Positions 31,894 to 37,993 of a stretch of DNA of 37,993 bases are shown one piece after another. The DNA comes from JASFHF01 sp050123375 (lineage in GTDB: Bacteria; Pseudomonadota; Gammaproteobacteria; UBA12402). The stretch lies in NCBI GenBank assembly GCA_050123375.1, contig JASFHF010000021.1:1-37993 (forward strand), written 5' to 3'. The notes beneath the pieces were generated by a model. That model saw only the letters and a list, made by a program, of their open reading frames with translations. It ran no database searches and had not been told where the DNA came from. Position numbers and translations under genes: made by a program. How positions within the stretch are numbered: position 1 is the stretch's first letter; each line of letters opens with the position of its first letter.

Positions 31894-33107
31894 TTAACTC
31901 CTTTCCATAAAACTACTAAACCCAACAACAAAAAACCTAATAAAATTAACACCGCTATACGATATTTAATTATGCCTAAAAATCCGAATAAATATACCGA
32001 AATACCCCAAACCAACGGTCCAAGAATCGATGCCGTCTTTCCCATTAAGCCGTAAAATCCAAATACTTCTCCCACCATTTCTTTTGGCGCTAATTTTACC
32101 GCTAACGCACGCGCACTCGTCCAAGTCGAACCTAAGTTTATTCCTACCATCGGACCAATAATCCAAAATATCATTTTATTAAATGCAATAGCCCCAACAA
32201 AAAGCGCAATACACCACAATACTAAAACACCTAACAAGGTACGTTTCGCCCCCAGCCGATCAGTAATAAATCCAGCAGCAAATGCGCCAAAAATAGCAAA
32301 CACACTTGAAATAACATAAAAAGAAATTATTTCAACATCACCAAAACCTATAACTTTTTTGGTATAAATAGACATAAACACAAATGTTGTATTAATCGCA
32401 TTAAACGAAATAAATATCGCAAGCAAAAAGTTTAATAATCCTGGGTAATTTTTAAAATTAACAATTGTGTTTTTTATTTTGTTAAAAGATTTTGAAATAA
32501 TCACCCACCAGCCATCAGTAAACTGTGCTTTTGGTGAAATAAAATTATCTTTAACAAAAAGAAAACATGGTAAAGCAAAAATAAGAAATAACACTCCTGT
32601 AGGAACAAATGCAGCCTGTCTGCCAAATTTTATCACAAAAGGACTAACCAAAACCAATCCAGCTATAGTGCCGCAATAACCTAATCCAGTTCCATAACCA
32701 GATACTCGGCCAACTTTACCTGCACCGCTAACTTGCGGCAATAATGAATTATAAAAAATATCAGCTGTTTGAAAACAATAATTTGCTAAAGCAAATAACA
32801 CTAATCCAACAAACAACTGATTAATTAAACCGATTAAAGCAGTAAACATACAACATAACACGGTAAAGAAAATTAAAAATGGCATGCGTTTACCAACACG
32901 ATCAGATATTGCACCCAAAATTGGTGCTGTAACCGCAGATAGTAACATGGAAAATGAAAGAAAAGAACCATACAAAAGATCCTCACCCCGCATATCGATT
33001 GCTACCCATAGCGCGAAATAAAGAGTAATGACATTCATCGCAAATATAGTATTTGCGAAATCATACATCGACCATGAAAATACTATTAATCCTTTACTAA
33101 CCTTCAT
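31881..33107 (-). CDS. MFS transporter, UMF1/Atg22-like
   Basis: This 408-residue protein has about twelve membrane segments. The N-terminus FSWSMYDFANTIFAMNVITL and the loop APILGAISDRVGKRMPF (motif A of major facilitators) match the Atg22/UMF1 group, whose bacterial substrates are largely unknown. Segment VSGYGTGLGYCGTIAGLVL is also typical. The end overlaps the start of the acyl-ACP synthetase gene, so they form one transcription unit. By context it might flip lysophospholipids inward for re-acylation, as LplT (paired with Aas) does in E. coli; that analogy is inference, as LplT is a different MFS subfamily. Confidence 0.8.
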   Translation of the reverse strand: MKVSKGLIVFSWSMYDFANTIFAMNVITLYFALWVAIDMRGEDLLYGSFLSFSMLLSAVTAPILGAISDRVGKRMPFLIFFTVLCCMFTALIGLINQLFVGLVLFALANYCFQTADIFYNSLLPQVSGAGKVGRVSGYGTGLGYCGTIAGLVLVSPFVIKFGRQAAFVPTGVLFLIFALPCFLFVKDNFISPKAQFTDGWWVIISKSFNKIKNTIVNFKNYPGLLNFLLAIFISFNAINTTFVFMSIYTKKVIGFGDVEIISFYVISSVFAIFGAFAAGFITDRLGAKRTLLGVLVLWCIALFVGAIAFNKMIFWIIGPMVGINLGSTWTSARALAVKLAPKEMVGEVFGFYGLMGKTASILGPLVWGISVYLFGFLGIIKYRIAVLILLGFLLLGLVVLWKGVKCQR

Positions 33108-33211
33108 CCATTAACACCTTCATCACGATCATTAATACAGTTTACAACTAACCGATAAATAATTAAAGATATTATCCAGATTTGTGCAACTATTCAGACG
33201 ATTTTCATCAT

Positions 33212-33422
33212 AGGTTTTAGGGGATAATTTTATGTTCTTTAAAGCTTGCCGAGTATCACAGCGTTTTTTGCCGTCAATTGCACAGGATGTGCAATTGAGC
33301 AAGGAAAGATGCAGGAATGCAGCTTGCTTGCGACGGCAAAAACGCGAGAAACACAGGGAATCTGACCGCCTTTTAGGCGGTCAGACAAGCGTCCAAGAAC
33401 ATAAAATTATCCCCTAAAACCT
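33212..33422. mobile_element. 211-bp nested palindromic element with 28-bp perfect ends
   Basis: The ends 33212-33239 and 33395-33422 are perfect reverse complements (outer end AGGTTTTAGGGGATAATTTT). Inside are another inverted pair (33261-33275 with 33332-33345), a hairpin with arms CAATTGCAC (33275-33297) and a 10-bp hairpin TCTGACCGCC (33361-33385). A 61-codon open frame through it has no support as a gene. It fills most of the gap between the divergent MFS and glycosyltransferase genes. Confidence 0.8.
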
Positions 33423-33483
33423 TTAAGTACAAAAATCAGTGTATGTTTGCCATTAAAAAACCCCCATGCTATCATGCCAAACT

Positions 33484-35142
33484 ATGAATAAAACGCCGCT
33501 ATACTTATGCATTCTTACAATTTTCGGTTTAATTATTTTTGCCAGCGGGTTATTTCAATTACCAGTAACTGACCGTGATGAAGCATTATTCGCGCAAGCA
33601 TCAAAACAAATGCTGGAATCACACAATTTCGGCAAAATTCAAGTACAAAACAAAGCCCGTCACTTAAAACCGCCCGGAATTTATTGGCTGCAAGCTCTTA
33701 GCGCAAAAACTTTTGGAACCGCAAAACATCTTTCCATTGGTTTATTTCGTATTCCTTCTGCATTAGGCGCTCTTTTAAGCATCATTATATTATTTTTAGG
33801 CATGAAACGTCTGATGGGTGAAACCACCGCGTTTATCGGTTCAATGTTACTTGCTGCCTGCATTCTATTAATAATCGAAGCACATATTGCTACCACCGAT
33901 GCAATGTTACTGGTAACTATGATTATCATGCAGCTTGGTTTAATGCAAATTTATTGGCAACATCGCGAACAAAAAATAAAAACACTGGATCCCGCGGTCA
34001 AGCCGCGGGATGACAATAGTCTTGGATGTATATTATTTTGGTTCGGTATGGCATTAGGAGTTTTAATTAAAGGCATCACGCCTCTGGTTGGATTTGCAAC
34101 TTTATTTTTCTTAATATTAATTGATAAAGACACATCATTATTCAAAAAAATCAAACCGCTATTTGGTATACTATTTTTAATTTTATTTAGTCTCGCTTGG
34201 TTAATTCCATTTAGTATTTTTGGTAAAAGTAATTTTCTATTGGATATGATTCACGGCGATGTTGTGCCAAAATTAATTGGCGGCCAGCAATCACACGGAG
34301 CATGGCCTGGATATTTTTTACTACTATTCCCAATTATGTTTTGGCCAGGATCATTATTTATCATCAAAGGTATCGCACACGCGTGGCAAAACAAAACTCA
34401 TACTATAAGACGATTTTTAATTGCATGGATAATTCCCAGTTGGATTATTTTTGCATTAATCCCAACTAAATTACCACAATATGTATTGCCAGTTTATCCA
34501 GCAATTGCTTTACTAATTGCTGCTGGCATTAAACAACAACTAACTAATAAATGGCGTTATGCTGAATGCGGCATGAAAATTATTTGGGGAATATATTCGA
34601 CTGTTTTATTAGTTTTTTTATGCCTTTTGCCGCGTTTACTACGCGAACCATATTCCTGGATACAAGTTTTATGTTTAATAATCTTATTAATAATAATTAT
34701 AGTTGGAATGTTATTCTATCATCGTCCGCGCAAAATCTTAATTACATTTTTTATCGGAACTGTACTATTTTATCCGTTATTATTTAGCTTTTTCTTACCA
34801 CAAATAAATAATTTATGGCTAAGCTGTAAAATAACAAATTATATTCAAAGCTTACCAAAAAATTATATTACTGATAAAAAACCACTATTAATCAATAAAT
34901 ATCACGAACCAAGTTTGATTTTTTTGCTCGGCACCTACAAAATAAAATTTGTCAATGATAAAAATTGGTTACTAAAACAAATCAAACAACATACAAACAA
35001 CGTAATAATACTAGATCAATTAACTTATCAGGAATTTACTAACCAAATATCGTTACCAATTAAAAAAACCATTATTGGATTCAACTATAATGGCGGCCAT
35101 TGGATAAAATTGCATGTGATTCCTGGTCAAAATTCACATTAA
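33484..35142 (+). CDS. ArnT/PMT-family glycosyltransferase
   Basis: This 552-residue polytopic membrane protein belongs to the GT-C fold PMT family. The first periplasmic loop carries VTDRDEALFAQASKQM, with the acidic residues used in catalysis, then HLKPPGIYWLQAL. A later LKGITPLVGF and LIPTKLPQYVLPVYPAIALL match the ArnT/PMT pattern. Such enzymes move a sugar from a polyprenyl phosphate to lipid A or proteins; the acceptor here is unknown. I prefer ATG 33484 over 33466 because the hydrophobic helix starts right after it; no clear ribosome site helps. A palindromic repeat is inserted in frame at 33984-34014, adding TLDPAVKPRDD to a loop. It converges with the next gene, overlapping by 4 nt. 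Confidence 0.85.
   Translation: MNKTPLYLCILTIFGLIIFASGLFQLPVTDRDEALFAQASKQMLESHNFGKIQVQNKARHLKPPGIYWLQALSAKTFGTAKHLSIGLFRIPSALGALLSIIILFLGMKRLMGETTAFIGSMLLAACILLIIEAHIATTDAMLLVTMIIMQLGLMQIYWQHREQKIKTLDPAVKPRDDNSLGCILFWFGMALGVLIKGITPLVGFATLFFLILIDKDTSLFKKIKPLFGILFLILFSLAWLIPFSIFGKSNFLLDMIHGDVVPKLIGGQQSHGAWPGYFLLLFPIMFWPGSLFIIKGIAHAWQNKTHTIRRFLIAWIIPSWIIFALIPTKLPQYVLPVYPAIALLIAAGIKQQLTNKWRYAECGMKIIWGIYSTVLLVFLCLLPRLLREPYSWIQVLCLIILLIIIIVGMLFYHRPRKILITFFIGTVLFYPLLFSFFLPQINNLWLSCKITNYIQSLPKNYITDKKPLLINKYHEPSLIFLLGTYKIKFVNDKNWLLKQIKQHTNNVIILDQLTYQEFTNQISLPIKKTIIGFNYNGGHWIKLHVIPGQNSH
33984..34014. repeat. In-frame palindromic element within the glycosyltransferase gene
   Basis: ATCCCGCGG (33989-33997) and CCGCGGGAT (34003-34011) form a 9-bp GC-rich hairpin, embedded in CTGGATCCCGCGGTCAAGCC and the sequence after it. 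The encoded LDPAVKPRDD is a peptide I recognise from palindromic elements of Rickettsia, Wolbachia and other intracellular bacteria. It keeps the frame open and falls in a loop after a membrane helix, where it is probably tolerated. Confidence 0.85.
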
Positions 35143-35897
35143 CAAACTTTAACCGGCAACAAACAAATAAATTCCGCACCACAATTTTGCTGATTATCTT
35201 TAATTTCGATCTCCCCGCCAATATCTTCTAAAAATTGCTTGATAAACGTTAACCCTAAACCTGCGCTGACATATGATTTATTAAACTTCGGTTTCACACA
35301 ATAAAAAGGCTGAAATATCATTTCGCGATCATTCGAACAAATCCCTTCTCCAGTATCGCGCACAATTAATTTCATCAACAAATTATCACCTTCTTGCTTT
35401 GCTTTAGTCAAAGTAACTGTAATTTCTCCATTTAAAGTAAATTTAATTGCATTGCTTAACAAACCAAGCAAAATATACTCAACACGAAAATAATCCCCTA
35501 ATAAAATATCCGGTAATTTATCACTATAACTGATTGTCAATTTTAATTTCTTAACCCGTAATGCAATTGACATTGAATTATATAAGCGCTTCAATATTTT
35601 TGGAAAATTGATATGAGTTAAAATCGACGGGGGACGCTGCTTTACCATGTGAGCAAAATCAATCAGACAACTAAAATAATGTTCTATTCCTTGTACCGCA
35701 TGCATCACCTGTCCAAGTTTTTTATTCCTTTCATTAATATTGTTTTCTTCATTCAATTCAATAACTAAATCAGTAATAGCCCGACAGGTAGGCAATAAAT
35801 TAGAACATATATTAGCAGTAAAAATACTAAGTTGAGCGTAATCTTGCCGTATCATCGATAATTGCTTATCGTGATCCTTATAATTATTATTTGTCAT
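35139..35897 (-). CDS. Histidine-kinase-like protein lacking the phospho-acceptor histidine
   Basis: ATG 35897 sits 7 nt after AGGAG; the adjacent ATG 35900 is 3 nt closer. The 252-residue protein lacks membrane segments. Residues about 22-90 have the two-helix HisKA shape, but the H-box reads FTANICSNLLPTCRAI where active kinases have F-AN-SHE-RTPL, so the phosphorylated His and its Glu are Ser and Asn. The ATPase part is well kept: N-box LLSNAIKFT (148-156), G1 RDTGEGIC and G2 GLGLTFIKQFLEDIGGEI. It may bind ATP and regulate a partner kinase rather than phosphorylate itself. It diverges from the S24-type repressor gene across an operator-like palindrome. Confidence 0.75.
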   Translation of the reverse strand: MTNNNYKDHDKQLSMIRQDYAQLSIFTANICSNLLPTCRAITDLVIELNEENNINERNKKLGQVMHAVQGIEHYFSCLIDFAHMVKQRPPSILTHINFPKILKRLYNSMSIALRVKKLKLTISYSDKLPDILLGDYFRVEYILLGLLSNAIKFTLNGEITVTLTKAKQEGDNLLMKLIVRDTGEGICSNDREMIFQPFYCVKPKFNKSYVSAGLGLTFIKQFLEDIGGEIEIKDNQQNCGAEFICLLPVKVC

Positions 35898-35979
35898 CAT
35901 TATGCTCCTAATTTATCATTGATATTATTACCATATATTAATTGTTTAATATATGAACAGTATAGCCATAAGTAAGTTG

Positions 35980-36000
35980 TTCTGTCCAATATGGACAGAA
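35980..36000. promoter_or_regulatory. Operator-like palindrome between divergent genes
   Basis: TTCTGTCCA (35980-35988), spacer ATA and TGGACAGAA (35992-36000) form a perfect palindrome in the gap between the kinase-like gene and the repressor gene. The spacing CTGT-N9-ACAG differs from the classical LexA box (N8). It probably binds the repressor encoded at 36058. Confidence 0.65.
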
Positions 36001-36057
36001 TAAAAATGGATTAATATTGTGTAAGTTATGTCGTACAAACAAGCAGGGATAACTAAA

Positions 36058-36663
36058 ATGCCAAGTAACATAAACCCAATAGCAGCTAAAGCAAAAGGCC
36101 ACAGAATGCAACATTTACGTAACTTGACCGGTTTATCCAGGCAAGAATTCTGCGACAAACACAAGATTAACCGACGCACTTTAAAAAGCTGGGAATTGGG
36201 AGATTACAAAGGCATTCCAAAAAATAGCGCCATAAAAGTTCTCGCCACGTATTTTGAGGAAGGCGTTCAATGTGAACTGCAATGGCTAATGCACGGCACC
36301 GGCCAACCTCCAACTTTAACCCAAAAAAAACAAATTGAAAAAGAAATAGAAATGTTCAAACAAAATAATCCTGACTATATCATCTTGCTAATCAACGATA
36401 GCTCTATGGAACCTTATTTTTATCCCAAAGATTACGTTGCTGGAGTTAAACGCAAAGGAAAAGATATACAGAATTTAATTGGACTAAATTGTATTATAGA
36501 AACAACTGATGAACAAGTATTATTGCGACATCTTGAAGCGGGATCCAAAAAAGATCATTATACCATATCATGTGCCAATCAAACTTTAAAAGACGTATTG
36601 CTTAAATCTGCTGCACAAGTGATTTGGATGCGCCGTGAAGAGTTACCCGCAAAATCAAGCTGA
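36058..36663 (+). CDS. XRE-type HTH repressor with S24/LexA-like C-terminal domain
   Basis: I start at ATG 36058, preceded by an AGGGA site; ATG 36028 is possible. The 201 residues comprise an N-terminal helix-turn-helix (about 15-50: LRNLTGLSRQEFCDKHKINR, RTLKSWELG) and a C-terminal S24 peptidase-like fold with NDSSMEPYFYPKDYVAG, in which the Ser of DSSMEP is the catalytic position. The lysine normally found in the V-KR-L strand appears to be Arg (VLLRHLEAG), so self-cleavage is doubtful; this may be a repressor that does not respond to RecA. It likely binds the palindrome at 35980-36000. It converges with the next gene and overlaps it by 9 nt. Confidence 0.8.
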   Translation: MPSNINPIAAKAKGHRMQHLRNLTGLSRQEFCDKHKINRRTLKSWELGDYKGIPKNSAIKVLATYFEEGVQCELQWLMHGTGQPPTLTQKKQIEKEIEMFKQNNPDYIILLINDSSMEPYFYPKDYVAGVKRKGKDIQNLIGLNCIIETTDEQVLLRHLEAGSKKDHYTISCANQTLKDVLLKSAAQVIWMRREELPAKSS

Positions 36664-37014
36664 TGGTTTTACATATATAGAATACAAATATTGGTTTATC
36701 ATAATAGCTGCATTTGTACTTTGTGCTATCTTTTGATTCTTATCCACCCATTTTAACAAACCAAGCCTGATCTTTTCTTCATCCCAATAACGCATATTTT
36801 TAGTAAATACCCGCAGATTATGATGATCAAATAAATAATAATTAGCAAAAATCCCGTCAAGTACACCAGAGATATAAGCTCGACAAACATCCATATTATT
36901 AGGCTGTTTACATATTTCTAAAAATCGTTGTGCCGAAGTATGCTGATATGGCTGCGCATTGACAACTGGTAACAACAATATAAGACCAAACAATATCCAT
37001 TTTATTTTTTTCAT
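36655..37014 (-). CDS. Rap1a/Tai-like exported protein
   Basis: This 119-residue protein has a signal peptide (KWILFGLILLLPVVNAQP) and the Rap1a/Tai pattern: SAQRFLEICKQ, then DVCRAYISGVLDGIF with two cysteines placed for a disulfide, and a late amphipathic helix. Rap1a and Tai4 are periplasmic immunity proteins against type VI secretion amidases, but many family members stand alone with unknown roles, and no cognate toxin is present next to it. Only a weak ribosome site is visible. Confidence 0.65.
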   Translation of the reverse strand: MKKIKWILFGLILLLPVVNAQPYQHTSAQRFLEICKQPNNMDVCRAYISGVLDGIFANYYLFDHHNLRVFTKNMRYWDEEKIRLGLLKWVDKNQKIAQSTNAAIMINQYLYSIYVKPSA

Positions 37015-37042
37015 AATAACGTTTCCATGAAATCCTAAAACA

Positions 37043-37846
37043 TTATTCTAGCAAAAAATCATCAATGATTTTACTACTTTCTTGTGGTTTTTCCACAAAA
37101 GTCATGTGTCCAGTATCATCTGCAATCCATAATTGCGTATCAGGAATACGTTCAGCCAAATATTGTGTATCTTCCAGTGGAGTTAAAATATCATTACTCC
37201 CAGCAATTAATAAAGTCGGTACAGCGATTTTTTGCAATTCTTCATCAATACTAAAAGACAATAATGCTTCCAATTGACGCTTAAATCCAATTACAGTTTG
37301 CGGATATTTTGAAGTTTTTCCATACTCTATACGCGCGGTTACCTCAGGATAATTATCTAAATTAGCTAAAGTAGCATTTGCGTAACCCCAAGGCACAAAA
37401 AAATCGCGAAGAATCTCAAGATTGCATTTATAATCAATCATGCGATTAAGAAGATCAAATACCATCTTAGATAAAGCATTAATTTTAGGAAACCCATTAG
37501 ATAAAATCATTTTGCTGACTTTTTGCGGATATTTAAGCGCAAAATTTAGTGATATTGATGTGCCCATTGAATGCCCACAAATGTAAGCTTGTTCAATCTG
37601 CAAATAATCCATCAAGGCTGCTGTATCATCAGCCATAGTTTTAATATTATAAAACTCATCCGGCGCATCACTTCGCCCCACTCCGCGATTATCAAAACGA
37701 ATAATACGATAATGAGGTTTTAAAAAAGGCAACACCGCATCCCACACCACATGATCAGCACCAAAACCGGAAATCAAAACCAACGGAAAACCTTGACCAT
37801 GGTCTTCGTAATACAATTTTACATTATTAACTTCTGCAAAAGGCAT
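37043..37846 (-). CDS. Alpha/beta hydrolase
   Basis: This 267-residue protein has the alpha/beta hydrolase fold resembling 3-oxoadipate enol-lactonase and related esterases. Visible features are an oxyanion segment LVLISGFGADHVVWDAVL, FDNRGVGRSDAPDEFY, nucleophile elbow GHSMGTS (Ser near residue 94), a late aspartate in AGSNDILTPLED and the catalytic histidine in DDTGHMTFVEKP. The triad is complete, there is no signal peptide, and the substrate cannot be read from sequence. AAAGGAG precedes the ATG. Two hairpins upstream (37876-37924) separate it from whatever lies beyond the window edge. Confidence 0.85.
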   Translation of the reverse strand: MPFAEVNNVKLYYEDHGQGFPLVLISGFGADHVVWDAVLPFLKPHYRIIRFDNRGVGRSDAPDEFYNIKTMADDTAALMDYLQIEQAYICGHSMGTSISLNFALKYPQKVSKMILSNGFPKINALSKMVFDLLNRMIDYKCNLEILRDFFVPWGYANATLANLDNYPEVTARIEYGKTSKYPQTVIGFKRQLEALLSFSIDEELQKIAVPTLLIAGSNDILTPLEDTQYLAERIPDTQLWIADDTGHMTFVEKPQESSKIIDDFLLE

Positions 37847-37875
37847 AATGACTCTCCTTTATATCGTAAGTAAAG

Positions 37876-37924
37876 AAACCACCTTCTAAGAAGGTGGTTT
37901 TGTTTAGCACCCTAAAAGGGTGCT
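37876..37924. terminator. Two consecutive hairpins at the window edge
   Basis: AAACCACCTT (37876-37885) pairs with 37891-37900, and AGCACCCT (37906-37913) pairs with 37917-37924. T runs flank the first hairpin on both strands. They may end transcripts coming from beyond the right edge. Confidence 0.6.
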
Positions 37925-37993
37925 TGCTATCCCCAATATCTCGTTATTAAAATAAATTTCTTTGTTCGTGAAGCTTCTCTTCTTTTGCTTGAA

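Noticed and set aside
33232..33417. 61-codon frame between the MFS and glycosyltransferase genes
   Set aside because: It is entirely contained in the nested palindrome and has no domain or ribosome site.
1..37993. CRISPR array
   Set aside because: The Cas4-like domain prompted a look for regularly spaced repeats; only scattered palindromes and single pairs were found, and no other cas genes.

Overview
The window looks like chromosomal DNA of an AT-rich, Gram-negative gammaproteobacterium. The Mla genes lie in the E. coli order F-E-D-C-B, the aldehyde reductase is very close to E. coli YqhD, and other neighbours are a CysZ/EI24-like membrane protein, RtcB with archease, and an OsmB-like lipoprotein. 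A protein with a eukaryote-type U-box, a secreted mannan-lectin-like protein and many small palindromic repeats (one inside a reading frame) suggest a host-associated relative of the Legionella/Coxiella group. That placement is inference from gene content; no marker gene such as rRNA is present.

Bases 1-2417 are a scrap yard: two truncated copies of a RhuM-like gene, an intact BRO/DinD-like gene, a broken type I restriction specificity gene (hsdS) and repeats. From 2418 to 14675 lies an integrative island of about 12 kb. It is bounded by a perfect 42-nt duplication of the 3' half of tRNA-Arg(UCG), whose intact gene sits at the right end (14634-14707, minus strand). The island carries an AlpA-like excisionase gene overlapping a tyrosine integrase gene that reads toward the tRNA. 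Its cargo is one four-gene plus-strand operon: AbiEi antitoxin, AbiEii toxin, a 1528-aa UPF1-like helicase with PD-(D/E)XK nuclease and zinc ribbons, and a DUF2779-type protein joining a Cas4-like iron-sulfur nuclease to a DEDD-type exonuclease domain. A strong hairpin terminator follows. This operon is the best candidate in the window for an undescribed (probably anti-phage) system. A gene-free 1.76 kb stretch beside it holds two diverged copies of a possible structured RNA, a 27-bp terminal-inverted-repeat element and a 120-nt direct repeat whose other copy lies outside the island.

Right of the island the DNA is mostly housekeeping. It contains an OsmB-like lipoprotein; a cobalamin riboswitch controlling nrdD-nrdG (class III anaerobic ribonucleotide reductase and its activase); rtcB and archease (RNA ligation); yqhD; the U-box protein; and mlaFEDCB (phospholipid transport at the outer membrane) followed by a CysZ/EI24-like gene. 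Next come small exported proteins, including a CVNH/MVL-type lectin, a fused acyl-ACP synthetase/ACP/acyltransferase with an overlapping MFS transporter gene, and an ArnT-like glycosyltransferase. The window ends with a degenerate histidine-kinase-like protein divergent from an S24-type repressor, a Rap1a/Tai-like protein and an alpha/beta hydrolase.

Small palindromic elements are scattered through this second half. One family (19857-19971, 25072-25136, 26086-26240) has covarying arms and sits inside the rtcB/archease and mla gene clusters; at 26086-26240 one copy is nested in another. A different 211-bp nested palindrome lies at 33212-33422, and a Rickettsia-type palindrome is inserted in frame in the ArnT-like gene.
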